From Notospermus geniculatus (taxonomy: Eukaryota; Nemertea; Pilidiophora; Heteronemertea; Lineidae), in NCBI GenBank assembly GCA_002633025.1, contig NMRB01000753.1, positions 99,488 through 163,487 on the forward strand: 64,000 nt of DNA, written 5' to 3'. The number at the start of each line of letters is the position of its first letter. Positions within the stretch are counted from its first letter, which is position 1. Position numbers and translations under genes: made by a program. Shown one piece after another: positions 9,826-21,069 of the stretch. The notes under the pieces are model-generated. The model was not told the DNA's origin. It was given only the letters and a program-made list of their open reading frames with translations, and made no database searches.

Positions 9826-10099
9826 TCAAGGTCAAGGTCAATGTATCCTGATCTCCATCAATGTATCTGATCTCTATCAACGTAATCTTGATCTCTATCA
9901 GTGTACCGGAAGAAGCACCTGTACATCGGGAACCATACGACATTTACAATATGTCATCTTGTTTTCATAACGTTTTTATTGATCACCCTGTATACACCCC
10001 GTACGCCAAGGACTGTCCACCTTGTCGAAGATGTCCAACTTGGTCCTTCCGATCCCACAACCAAGTGGAGTCCACAGGGGGTCATCCCCACAGGGGGGT

Positions 10100-11300
10100 C
10101 ATCCCTATCTGTGGGGAGTCATCCCTATGTGTCCCGGGTCCTATGTGTCCCGGGTTCTGTGCGTCCCGGGTTCTATGTGTCCCCAGTTCCATGTGCCTGT
10201 CTCAGTTATGATTGGCCTTGTCCTCATTTTGTTCTCAAGTGGAGTCGACGAACTCGTATCTTAATAATCATGGATGTACTCGAAATTCCCACTTACCTGT
10301 CCCATTCCTGAACTCGGAAAAATGACCAAATCCTAAGTTGGAAGATATCGCACGGCTGTCATTCTTTGCCAGGCTCGGGAGTGGGACAAGTAAGTGGACA
10401 GGACATTATAGTTTCTGAGCATACCCCCTCCCCGTTATCTTCAACTCAGGATTTAGTCATTTTTTCCTAGTTCAGGAATGGGACAGGTAAGTGGGAATTT
10501 AGAGTATGTATTAACTAAAATAAATCAGCGTTAGCATTCATTATGAAATCTGATACATGTTGTAACGGTTGGAAACGTCACTAAAAAATGTGGATTAAGA
10601 ATTTGAAAGCCCTCTGGTGGAGTGTGAAGCTACCAAGGGAATGCCCATAAAAATTCATAATAAATTTGTCCATTGACTCTTCACCAGGGCCTGTTTCATA
10701 AAGTGATTTTAAGCTAATGGTACCTTTAATCAAATGGAAAATGCATTGAGTTAATGGTACCATTAGCTTAATGTCACTTTATGAAACAGGCCCCTGTTTT
10801 TTTCTTCAGCATCACCGTAGCTCCTGCATTTTGGAAGATTAAAAGTCCAATTAACCTTACAGAAAACCACGTGATTGTTTGGTATGTATTGAATATGAGT
10901 AATGATAGATGGGCCGTGGAACTACTGCTTTTCATCATGGAGTTGTACATTAATGCTAACGTTGATTTATTTTAGTTAATACATACTTCATCCATGATAA
11001 TACATACTTTATCCATGATGATTAAAATATGAGTTCGTCGACTCCACTTGAGAAAAAATTGGCGACAAGGCCAATCATAGTTGAGATAGACGCATGGAAC
11101 TGGGGACACATAGAACCCGGGACACATAGAACCCTGCATACAAATAACTGTCTTTAAGGATGCATAGAACCCGGGACGTAAAGAACCCGGGACACATAAA
11201 ACCCGGGACGCAAAGAACCCGGGACAAATAGAACCCGGGACGCAAAGGACCCGGGACACATAGAACCTGGGACACATAGGTACGCTCCCCGGCGATGGGA
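10100..11300. repeat. Nested inverted repeats, three levels
   Basis: Outermost: a minisatellite of CCCGGGTTCTATGTGT at 10120-10200 and its complement at 11075-11290. Next: single-copy arms around GTGGAGTCGACGAACTCGTAT (10236 and its complement near 11030). Next: ACTAAAATAAATCAGCGTTAGCA near 10513 and its complement near 10955. A separate inner pair is TTCCCACTTACCTGTCCCA at 10287 with its complement ending at 10497. A palindromic MITE occupies 10687-10793. I see no coding content. Confidence 0.75.
10687..10793. mobile_element. Short palindromic MITE, GGGCCTGTTTCATAAAGT termini
   Basis: Both ends read GGGCCTGTTTCATAAAGTGA outward-in, with one or two mismatches. The 107-bp unit folds almost completely. 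Its ends resemble the TTGGCTGATATTCATAAA ends at 22315. Confidence 0.8.
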
Positions 11301-11319
11301 TGGCGTGTACGGATCACGA

Positions 11320-12475
11320 TTGAGACAGTTCGGTGATTTAGCGATGTCAGTTCACAATGATGGGGACCAGTTTAACTGCAGCGATAGGCCAACCCGTCAA
11401 TGCACAGGAACGTGGCATGGCATGTGGTAGCTATTGATGCATTTTAGGCCGAAGGAATGTAGAATTTGAAGGAAAGTGATGTTTTTGTTAAAACAGATCA
11501 GGTCCACTAGTGACATCTAATCATCATACATGCATGTTTCTGAAATCAGGTCAACACTTCATCGTGCTGGTTTTGATGATGTATGAACATTCTGTGCACT
11601 AGCCAAACGGGATCTAGTCCATACCGACTTAACTGAACGTGACCCTGGGAGCCGTGCATCCCTTGCTATTTCAGCCAGTACAAATAAGTATGGTAGGTTG
11701 TTTCCAATTCCTATGGCAACCATATCCTCGGCCTCAGCCTCAGGAGTTAAACGCCAGTAACAAGATTCTGAACAGTTTGTCTCGGGATAGTTACGGGATA
11801 GTTACGGTAACAAAATCACCCAGGCATAGCTTCTTTTATGAGGGCTTTTGTTTGGGACGTTATGGTTTACCCATATGCACCCTGTGGAGCATACATGTAG
11901 TGTATTGGGTCATGTACCGGTACTGGACAAAATGAGCAAGTTGCCACTAATTAGGAAAAAATCTCAGATATAAAACTCCGTTGAAATGTCACGAAACATG
12001 CCAAAACGCATGTAAACACGTCTCGAACAACGTATCTGGTATTCGATTCAAGGTCAGGTGACTGGGCGTAGTCGATAACACTGAATGAGGACAAGACTCA
12101 CGCCAACTGCGCAACTGCATTGCGCGAGACTCATTGCTGTGATTTATCATAGCATGTCATCGGCCTGTACATTTTAGACACGAAAAGCGGATTTCAAACT
12201 CGATTTGGGAAGTAAATTACGATGGAATTTCATTGAATTCACTCGGACATGGTGTACTGAATTGATTGATTGTGAAATACATGTAACAGGTCCGTGAATC
12301 GAATTCGGCGGGGAAGTCCTCCACAGGGAATGCATTTGCCAAGCTGAGACTCTGTATGCGCACTTCGTAGCATCAGTTTGTAAAAGCAAATGCGCAGCAT
12401 CCGAGTCCAAGTTACTTAAACTAGTCTCGGGAGAGCTTACAGAATTAGCCGTGATGACATTTAAAAATGATTGAC
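11320..12475. other. No recognised feature
   Basis: Short open frames only. No repeat, RNA gene or exon that I can support. Confidence 0.4.
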
Positions 12476-12484
12476 CTTTTAAAC

Positions 12485-12900
12485 CAATCTCGTACCCAGA
12501 GATTCGTTACGCTCGGGCCGAGGTTGTAGGTCGCTCCACTAATCTCTGGAGACGGCTAGCCATTTCACGCCTTAGGTGTGATTTTTGGTATCGTGCAATT
12601 TTAGACCGAATTTTAACCACAAATGCACTGAAATGACTTGAGATGAATTGAGTATAAAATGTACACACAAAAATGTCCTTAGGAAGGTTTTTTCGAGGGA
12701 TCTGTTGTATTTATTGAGGAAAATCCACAGCCTACTTGGCGCACTGTATAAACTTGGAGTGAAGCGGGATGCGCTGTGTGTAACGCATTTGCCTTGCATT
12801 TTGGTTTCCGAAGCCACCGCTAGGGCTTAGCCGTCACCAGAGATTAGTGTAGCGACCATCAACCTCGGCCGAGCGTAACTAATCTCTGGGTACGAGATTG
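12485..12900. mobile_element. MULE-type MITE with long TIRs and 9-bp target duplication
   Basis: The 416-bp element starts CAATCTCGTACCCAGAGATT and ends with its complement. The inverted termini stay similar for about 75 bp (CTCGGxCCGAGGTTG, ACTAATCTCTGG, GACGGCTA). It is flanked by identical CTTTTAAAC at 12476-12484 and 12901-12909. Long TIRs with 9-bp duplications are characteristic of Mutator-like elements. It has no coding capacity. Confidence 0.85.
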
Positions 12901-12909
12901 CTTTTAAAC

Positions 12910-13390
12910 CGACAGGAACAACCTGTTCCCATAACACTAAGTAATGACTTCCAATCGCTCGAATAGAGAGAACACACCCAAGATGGCAATATAAATCGTC
13001 ATCAACGCGTCGCGAGAACTACTCAAGTTCACAATTGTTTGTTTTTCTGTGAATAAACAGAAACATAGGGCATCATTTATTTTAGATGACAGGAGTTTCT
13101 CTTCGGATGGACGGGATACCCATGAGCACTTGCGCAAGGCAGGTCGGATCAAGTAAGCATTTTTTATGTTCTGATTGGACTATACAGGGAGTAGCCGACC
13201 TAAAAATGTCAGATTACCACGGGACACGTCACGTGATTTTTGAAGACATCAGTCGCGAAGAAAAACGTAGGCATGCCTTTTGCAATAAACTGTGGTCCCA
13301 AAAAAACGCAACCGCATACGTATGTCCAATATCCAATTTTCCTACACCATTGCTCTGAATGGATAGGAAATTTTTTTGAGAATGAGCTAG
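12910..13390. other. No recognised feature
   Basis: Nothing beyond short open frames. Confidence 0.4.
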
Positions 13391-13477
13391 AATTAAGGCC
13401 GCCGTGCACGATATATTTTGTTCGTAGGAAATATGTCGTACGATTTCTCATCCAATTTTATTCGAAGGAAATATGCG

Positions 13478-13539
13478 GCCTTTCATATGGTTATCACCCA
13501 CGGTGAACAAAGATTTATCATAACTGAAATGAGATATCA
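13478..13539. repeat. Segment shared in inverse orientation with 37193-37264
   Basis: Both copies contain CATATGGTTATCACC, GGTGAACAAAGATTTATCATAA and GAGATATCAT. Each adjoins AAAGGCCGCC/GGCGGCCTTT-type sequence. It is a dispersed repeat of unknown class. Confidence 0.7.
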
Positions 13540-13541
13540 TT

Positions 13542-13574
13542 AAGACCGCCACACACCAATGGTGTGGCGGTCTT
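13542..13574. other. Perfect 13-bp-stem hairpin
   Basis: AAGACCGCCACAC at 13542-13554 pairs perfectly with GTGTGGCGGTCTT at 13562-13574 around a 7-base loop. It sits directly after the shared repeat at 13478-13539 and could be an element end. Confidence 0.6.
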
Positions 13575-14400
13575 CCTTGGTTTTACTGGAATTCTCTGGA
13601 TCTCTGAATGTCTCTCTCGATCTCTCTCCATCCAATCTGGTGGTTTCAGGGCAATAACTCAAAAACTAAGTCATGCATCACCACGAAACTTTCAGGGTTT
13701 GTTGATATGTGCATATGACAGGTCCCTTTCATTTCCTGGCTTCATCCAAAAACGATGAAGTATGAATTTCGATGAATTTTGATGTTAAAACTAACAGTGC
13801 AAGCCTAGGGGATTCCCCGTGTGACCGCGTTAGAAGCAGTCTGAGGTACGGCGTTTCATGCACTTGGAGAGAACGGAGCATGCGGGTTGGGCCTATGTTG
13901 GTTCCAGCATTTGCCGCTCCAGTCCTGCAGCACTAGTGTCCGTTCCACAACAATACGGCCGCTTCGTCGCTGTAGCTTCGATATGGAGATCATCAAAATA
14001 AAGCACGTGTTGGTAAACCTTTGTGAACCATGGGAAGTGAGACGTTTGGGATGATTTCAGGTTTTTGGGCAGAAGATTGTGAATTAGTCTTATCATTGGA
14101 AGGAAGCCACGTGCGTTTGTTGATAGACTAACTTAAAGGACCACGGTATTGCCACTTTCTGTCGACAGCCGGCGCCACCAGTACCATTCTCCAATACTGT
14201 TTCGCCCCAGTGTTGGAGAATGTATGATTACAATACAATGCACGTAGCATAGATTGATAATGGTAGTTTACCGAGTCGTCAATCTTCCTTAACGCGGGTA
14301 GGTGTAACGCAGGATTGGGAAGCAATGCTGCTGGTGATTTAATCGGCCAATCAGAACTTAGAAGTCCCAATGACATTATTATAGATGTCAATTTCCTCAA
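13575..14400. other. No recognised feature
   Basis: I could not support any gene or repeat in this stretch. Confidence 0.4.
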
Positions 14401-14579
14401 TTTCAGACCCTTTCCCTATGAAAAGGGTAAGAGACGGCCCAGATCTGACAGCAGATTCGTATTAACATTTTCTGAGATCTGTTGAATAAAAGCAACCCCG
14501 CTTAAATCCGACCAAAAATAACCGTTTGGACCCTTTTCCCTGAGAGTAACTCTTCCATTTTGGACCCTTCATTGTGGTT

Positions 14580-15600
14580 ATTCACTGGTTACTGACACAG
14601 CCCGTCATTTTATAGTTGGGTCTTCATTTTATAGTTGTGGGGTCTTCGTTTACTAACCCCCCCCCCCCCAAAGTGGCAGTCATTTACATTTTTGAGAACA
14701 ACAATGATATTCACGCCAAATAGCCCCCGTATATCAGTGATTAGAAATACTCAACTTAAAGCGAATGGCTCGCGGGGTTTGTTGTGGCGCCTTGACAGTT
14801 GGTCATCGATATCAAGCACCATTTTGAGAAAAAGGCAAAAGAAGGGTTTTAGTTTAATGGGAAATGCATTAGACAGCCAAACTTCGCAGGCGCATTCTGC
14901 AAAATCTGCCGCTTCAAAATCAATGGGAATAGTACAAAATGTACATCTTGACCTACTGAATTTGAAAACGTCATTAACCCAGTTTGACAAATTTTTAATG
15001 GAACCTCGTCCCCAGTGTTTACATTCGCATATTTGCAATTTGCACAGGTGTCTGCATATGGCTGGAGCGCGGCTTTGCCTGGAGGCTAGATTCACTCTCT
15101 ATGCAAGGTACCACCAAAAATGTAAACAAACCCCGCGAGCCATTCGCTTTAAGAAACAAATAAATCTGGGGTTTGGACTTAAGAAGGGCCCAATAAGGGT
15201 AAAAAGGGTCTCAATTACACTTTTGAGAACAAAGTTGAAATTGGCATACAAATATCCCCTTACATCGGTTGTCACACAAATATAACTTAAGAAAGAATAT
15301 TCCCTGGCATTTCAGCTTAAGAAGGGGTCAAATGGCCCAAAAGAAAAAGGGTCTAAAGGGCCAAAAATGTGTATTATTTACACTTTTGAGAACAACACTA
15401 ATATTCACATGGATGAACCCTTTCATTTTGCTATTGAAATATCCAACTTCAGAAAAAATATTTTATGGGGTTTTCGCTTAATAAGGTACCCAAGAGGGCC
15501 AAAAAAGGGGTTGCAATTACACCTTTGAGAACGAAGCTGAAACTGTTACAAAAATATCCCCTGACGTCACTTGTCACAAAAATGTAACTTAAAGCTGAAC
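14580..15600 (+). repeat. Long dispersed repeat with internal TTTTGAGAACAA units, copy 1
   Basis: Units beginning ACACTTTTGAGAACAA and ending near AACTTAAGAAA recur at about 14683, 15220, 15390 and 15520. Each carries a short TATCCCC or TAGCCCC block. A copy in the opposite orientation occupies about 35690-36830. A 650-base open frame crossing this region (14635-15285) reads through a MITE and shows no domain. The element class is unknown. Confidence 0.7.
14760..15148. mobile_element. TTAA-flanked MITE, AGCGAATGGCTCGCGGGG termini
   Basis: The 389-bp element has inverted ends AGCGAATGGCTCGCGGGGTT. It is flanked by TTAA at 14756-14759 and 15149-15152. The paralogous repeat at 36584-36587 keeps the empty site: one TTAA between the same flanks (read on the - strand, CAAC, TTAA, GAAACAAATAAATC). 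Its ends resemble those of the MITE at 16531 and 29506. Confidence 0.9.
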
Positions 15601-15782
15601 TCCATGAACAAAAACCACAGCGCCGCAGTATGGTGGTCTACAGAAGTGCAAACGCCCTTCGAAACACCTCCAGAACATGATAGACCACCAGCGTATTTGG
15701 TGGCGCCACTGTATTAAATCTCAGGCTTTCTATCGAGACGCATCAAGAGATATTGTCCAAGTTTGTTTTTTATAAGGAAGTG

Positions 15783-15788
15783 TTTATT
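15783..15788 (-). promoter_or_regulatory. AATAAA polyadenylation signal on the - strand
   Basis: TTTATT on + reads AATAAA on -, followed downstream on that strand by an A-rich stretch (TTATAAAAAACAAAC). It could be the 3' end of the - strand LINE whose coding pieces lie at 19.9-28.6 kb. Confidence 0.4.
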
Positions 15789-16163
15789 GCACATATCCCG
15801 TAACGGCCTACAGAGTTAACAAAGATTACAATATATCGGGTGGCCCAGAAAAAACGATAACACTTTTCATTTGAAGATTATTCACACAATATCAAAGCTA
15901 TGATTGTCATATTTTTCATCAACAATCATCTATGTATTATGCATCTTTCCTCAACATTTCAGCTCCAAAGATTGATTGACATTGAAATGGCAACATTTTT
16001 GAAATTGTTGGTCAAAAAATGCAATGCCAGTGACTGCACATCTGACACCTGGCATGCGGTGACATGTCTAGACTTAAAATGACCTGCCAATCAGTGTCAA
16101 ATGCCAATGTCCCTAGTCCTGGGCTTCTGTTGGCTCAGTATGGATGTTTTCTCATAAGTCACC

Positions 16164-16400
16164 ATGGTTTCTTTTAGTGAGGGAGATATAGTTGTGATTC
16201 AGGCTGAGAAAGGTTGGGGAGCTACGGCTAGGAAAATTGTCAGGGAGTTCCCAGGCAAGGGATGGAAAGTGGCTCAGTACGTCGACTCATTAATAAGATA
16301 AAACAAACAGGGACTAATAACAGAAAGGCTGGAAGTGGTAGACCACGGACGTCAGTCGCGTGTAGTTTCTGATGAAAATTGAGGTCACGCTGACCATCTG
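16164..16400 (+). pseudogene. Mariner/IS630-type transposase N-terminal fragment
   Basis: From ATG at 16164 the frame reads MVSFSEGDIVVIQAEKGWGA, followed by RKIVREFPGKGWKVA and a stop. A shifted frame reads GSGRPRT, the AT-hook-like linker typical of mariner-type transposases after the helix-turn-helix pair. No DDE/DDD catalytic domain remains. Confidence 0.7.
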
Positions 16401-16530
16401 TTCAGTTAAAAAAGTCAGTGTAATTACAAATAACTTTCGGCACTGCATTTTTTGGCAACTAATTCTAAAAGTGCTGCTGTTCCTATGTCTTTCAACGTTT
16501 GAAGCTGATATTTTCAGGAAAGGTGTTTAA

Positions 16531-17227
16531 AGCGATGTACTCGCGAGGGTTGCAAATGAAATCTCGTTCAACTATCGCGACCCGCGATAGCTCCCCAATT
16601 TCATTCATAGCTGGCGGGATTCTTGAAACTGATCTCGTGTGATTTCTAGCATCTTTGAGCCATCAAACTACGGTATCGTTGACGTTTTATACAATAAAAC
16701 GTTCATGAAAAATCTTTTATTAATATTATTTCAATGAATTTGGGCGACATTAGTGTTTACTGCTGGAATATTTTCAAAATCTCACGGGGTATTTCCGAGA
16801 ACGAGATCGACAGACTGACAACAAACATGGCGTGGAAAAATCCGAAGTGTGAGGAAGACTGACCAGAGAATTCGCCTCACTGCTGCAAGTTTAGTCAGAT
16901 GGCGGCGTGTGAAGACAGAAAGTTGTTGTAGCACTAATGAGGACTTAGCAGTGTACCTCCTGAACGTCTTTGAACCCGGCCAACACCATCCTTTGCATGT
17001 TTTGCGGATGACTCCGATTTGTCTCCGTCGGCATCACTCACTGAGTGACACTGTCAATCATGTCACCATGGTCACTGTCCTCGCTACTGATTGGTCATAG
17101 TAAATTCCGTAGTATTATAATATAGTTGGCTCGCTTGGAATTTCATTCACAAAATGTAGTGCTGCCACCGTGCGGGAAATAGAGCAACTATCGATGTGCA
17201 GTTACTGCAGAGCCCGCGTACATCGCT
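16531..17227. mobile_element. TTAA-flanked MITE, AGCGATGTAC termini, copy 1
   Basis: 697 bp with inverted ends AGCGATGTACTCGCG and CGCGTACATCGCT, flanked by TTAA (16527-16530 and 17228-17231). It contains a short hairpin, CTATCGCG then CGCGATAG. It is nearly identical to 29506-30201, implying recent activity. The open frame at 16849-17100 is conserved in part in both copies, but a base difference shifts it and no domain is seen. Confidence 0.9.
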
Positions 17228-17389
17228 TTAATATCTGTGATATTGCGGCTACCAAATATAAGAATCGTCGCTTTGATACTTTTTGAATAACCCTAAAATG
17301 AAAAGTGTCATCGTTTTTTCTGGGCCACCCGATATACATTTACAAGATAACGACAAAACAAGGAAACAGAGAAGGAAAGAACCGAAGTA

Positions 17390-19830
17390 CGAGAAGACGT
17401 CAAACCGGCTGTGAACAGAGCAAGAAAGAACAGAAAAAAAAGGAGAAAATGCCTTAAAAGGGAAAACACAAGGTTCACAAACATGACGTCAGAAATCAAA
17501 GACGCGAAAATTCCCGCTGGCGAACTGACAATTGCCTATTCAAACCAGCGGCAATCCTCGCGCCTGCTCCGACTGGAGTAAGACAGACGGGAAAAAATAA
17601 GGACAACGGGTTTAACGGGAAAACACAAGGTTGACAAATACACTGTACAACGTCATTACCGGGAATGTGAAAACAAAGACGCGAAAATTCCCGCTAGCGA
17701 ACTGGCAACGACCTATTCAAACCAGCGGAACTCTCGCGCCTGCTTGGACTAGACGATATCCCGTTTTTGCAAAGAAATAACTTGGAAATAAATAAGGTCA
17801 ACTGCCAAATGGCACAGAGAAAGTATGTCAAACCCACGCCATAAGTACATAAGTACATGTATTAGAGACGAAGGGATTGACGGGATCAAGTTCGAGGCAT
17901 ATGCCTCGAAACAGATATTACTATATATAGTTAACAGAGATTACTATATACACACTTCCAAGGTAAACATTACAAAAGAACACAACAGAGAAGAAAAATT
18001 GTGAAGCGGGAACCATCGCGCCAGGCTGAAGCAGACGAAATGACTATATACGTGCCCTTATACAACCATCCTCTCGAAACAGGGTCATTCAGACGCATCT
18101 CCTACGTCGCACCTCTTCTGACCCTGTCACATTCCGTGCCTTTTCAGCGGGGAACCACCGACAGATTTTCTGTCGTCAAATCGGCCAATCAGAAGCTAGC
18201 TTATAGCGAAGTCCTGGCATAAAACCAACCCCGAATACAACTGACCTATGATTTGTAACGGGCCGATGTAACGCTCTTTCCCATTGGCTGCTATTTCGGG
18301 AGACTAGGGGAATTCGCGGAATAAATGGATCTTACTTTAAATCGGAACCTCCCGGCAATGGGATCCAACTGCCGAATGAAAACATATTAATGTCGCATAA
18401 TGATCATAAAAATGCATGAAATGAATAATATCGAACAAGACATACGGTTAATGGTGTGTTTTTATGCATTTCCGTGCAGTATAACAAGGTATTCGCCTTT
18501 GATACAATACAACAGCAGGAGGTGGGAGGTAACTGGAACAGCCGGCCTCCCCACTCAGAAGCGACCGATTAGCTCAGGGCATAAGGGAGGCGATGGCCGA
18601 GTGAAATGACCTGAGTCTCAGGATGTTATACAACAGTATGACTATATTAAGCACAACTTGAAATTAAAGACGAGAAGATCCGTTGGTGAACCTATTCAAA
18701 CCAACTGACACCCTCGAAGACGAGGCCAAACAAAAGACAATGTGGAACCCCACACTCAGAATATATAAGAAGGGTTGCCATTAAACACAATACACAATCA
18801 AAAAAATTCGAGAAAATGCACACACCTAGGTAGAAGTGAGGGCAGTACACAAGCAGAAACACCACGGCCCAGAATGGGCACGGGAACCCCCACCGGCGAA
18901 CTGACAAGAGCCTGCTCAACCCCGCGGGAGCCCCCGAGCCGAACCAGGGCCGACGGAAGGAATTTGACCAGAAGCCTACAGCGACAATATATACAAAGCG
19001 ACGACTACCCTTTTATAATTTCTTTTAACTGAGAAGCGGCCATATACCGGCTCAAGAAGATGAGGAAAGGCGTCAAACCCGTTGCGACCCGGGTGAGTAA
19101 GATGCACGGGAAACAGGAACAACGGGTTTGACGGGGAAAAAAACACAAGGCACGCACCTCGCAACGCATCGTAAAGAAAGAGCGAGGAAAACAAGATCAC
19201 ACACCTGAGACACTTCGCGATACCATGTACAGAAATGTACATAATACACGAATATACACTCTTTCGTTTTTTTAAATTCTCAATTTTTACTAAATGATGG
19301 CTTCTCCTTTTTAATGAAAGACAAAGACGCAAAAACCCCGCCAGCGAACCGGCCAAACCTATTCAAACTAGCGGGGGTCTTCGCGCCAAAACCACCATAA
19401 TATATTGCAAAACGAAATACAACATTCTTATCTCTTTAAAGGATGGTGAAACAAGACGCGAAAACTCCCGCCGGCGAACTGGCAACGACCCATTTAAAAC
19501 AGCGGGAATTCCCGCGTTAAGACAGCATATATATGATAAGACAGTATTAATAGAAAACAAAGTACATCATCGTTGTCAAAACTCTTTACTGGCGTACGAG
19601 AAGAAAGGCGCGAAAACTCCCGCTGGCGAACTGGCACACCCCCATTCGATCCAGCGGGAATCCTCGCGCCAGGACAACACGCTTATGACAACTGCTCTTG
19701 TACGTGGAAACGCACACAAACGGCTCTAAGAGTTAAGCGGTTCTGTCAACCCCGTTATGGTGTTTGAAGATGAGATAGAAAAAAACCCTTTAGTTGAGAA
19801 ACGGTTTTGACGGAGAAAGAAAACCGAGGC
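17390..19830. repeat. Array of two alternating structured hairpin motifs
   Basis: Motif 1 (about 65 bp) occurs at about 17501, 17678, 18669, 18874, 19325, 19454 and 19607. Its arms are GACGCGAAAACTCCCGCTGG and CCAGCGGGAATCCTCGCGCC. The interior is conserved: GCGAACTGGC, then (T)ATTCAAACC. Stems are kept by paired changes in several copies, for example CCGTTGG with CCAACTG and CCCCGCCAGC with (C)TAGCGGGG. Motif 2 is GTCAAACCCGTT paired with AACGGGTTTGACGG (19072-19135, with degenerate versions near 17397/17607, 17830/17877 and 19745/19803). The array lies on the 3' side of a - strand LINE, so it may be that element's 3' untranslated region. No protein frame explains it. Confidence 0.7.
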
Positions 19831-19884
19831 AGACCTGCCTCACTATACAGGGACAGTGTGAGAAGTGTCGCTAATAAAGCTCAG

Positions 19885-20953
19885 GACAGTTGGAAGTTGA
19901 AGGTTAGTTTATCATCCTCGTCAACAGAGGCGAACAAATCATTGCTACACCAATATTGTTTAAACAAAGACAAGGGGAAACGCCGAAAATCACATGATAT
20001 TCTGACACGGAGAGCACTCATAAACATCATTATGAGAGAATCAGATTTAATTGACTGATTGTCACAGAGGACACGGTTCCTAGCCAACCAGATGGTTTTA
20101 ATACAGTCACTGTCTTTTGAAAATGCCAGGCGAGCGATAAAAAGCTCACCGTGGAGGTCTAGGCGAGTGGTACACAGGAATAACACCAGGTCCTTCTCAT
20201 ACTTATTTTGATGTTGAACGTTAAGGAGATATACATGACTAAAGGTTAATTTAACACCAAACTTCAAAAGATAATTTCTTAACAACTTTTTAAAAAGGTA
20301 CAACAACAGGACAGGAATAGAACAAGTGTTCGTACGTTTCATGAGGTTGACGACATAAAGTACACTTGTCCCCGGCAACGGGTTTTCCAATGGAAAGTAC
20401 AAGCCAATCAATAAAGTACGGGCAAAACCTGCATAATCAAGCGGTAACAAATGTCGCGTGCGACAGGATCAATAAACGTATTGTGTAGATTGGCGAAGAC
20501 GTGGCCAAAATCAATGCTTGGAAATAAGCGTACACAACGGGGAGGACTGGTGTTTACACGCATAATAGACCAGTAAATAGATTTGACGTTTGCATGTTCA
20601 TAATCAAAGTGTGGATCCGTGTTATTATGTACCATCAACGAATTTAAAGCAGACTGGTAAAACTTTGCTGGCTGCATAGAATGCGAGTAATTATTTGTCC
20701 AAAGTTCGGGATTAAATTTTCGCAAGTGAAGGACACACCAATAACTGGCGAAGAAACACCAATTAGGGCGGGTGTCAGACGAAAAAGTATAAGAAATAAG
20801 GTGCTTGATTTGGAGGGTTTGGAGGCGGACCCCAATGTTAGGAACATTGAGGCCACCTTTCTTGAACGGCAGATACTGAGACTTTCGGCTAATAGGCTGA
20901 CTCTTAGGCCACAGCATATGGCGAAACGGCATTTCATTAGACTGCAGCGCCAT
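19885..20953 (-). pseudogene. L1/Tx1-like LINE, C-terminal RT-adjacent region
   Basis: On the - strand the frame 20953-20408 reads ISRKSQYLPFKKGGLNVPNI, the GGLxxP block after the RT thumb of L1/Tx1-like LINEs, and later ARDICYRLIMQVLPVLY. A second frame then carries CTLCRQPHETYEHLFYSC, the Cys/His-rich knuckle found at the C-terminus of this clade. At least one frameshift separates the two near 20415. Upstream on this strand homology ends at about 20950-21060, beside the gene at 21.8-25.9 kb. Confidence 0.75.
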
Positions 20954-21069
20954 CTGGATTTAGCTGTCGAACTACAAATTTCTATTGTGAGGACATTGGT
21001 CTCTCGCGTATTTCATGGAAAGCCGAGTTCGAGGTTGAAAAATACTCACGGGAAACAATTTAAATAAGT

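Larger units (their letters stand above)
15836..17332 (+). mobile_element. Mariner-like element, decayed, with a MITE inserted in it
   Basis: The ends are inverted for about 35 bp: TCGGGTGGCCCAGAAAAAAC then GATAACACTTTTCAT, against the complement ending at 17332. TA flanks both ends (15834-15835 and 17333-17334). After removing the 697-bp MITE and one TTAA the element is about 800 bp. Only the N-terminal part of a transposase survives (16164-16400). Confidence 0.85.

Noticed and set aside
14635-15285. 216-codon open frame on the + strand
   Set aside because: It crosses both ends of a TTAA MITE and its flanking repeat units. The composition shows no domain, and the paralogous copy at 35.7-36.8 kb lacks the middle part.
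18585-18620. tRNA-Ser-like start (GGCGATGGCCGAGTG)
   Set aside because: Only the A-box half is present; there is no matching anticodon or T arm downstream.
17390-19830. CRISPR-like array or tRNA cluster
   Set aside because: Repeats are diverged hairpins at irregular spacing (about 130-1000 bp), not short identical direct repeats, and the context is metazoan. The TTCAAACC loop word recalls a T loop, but no cloverleaf forms.
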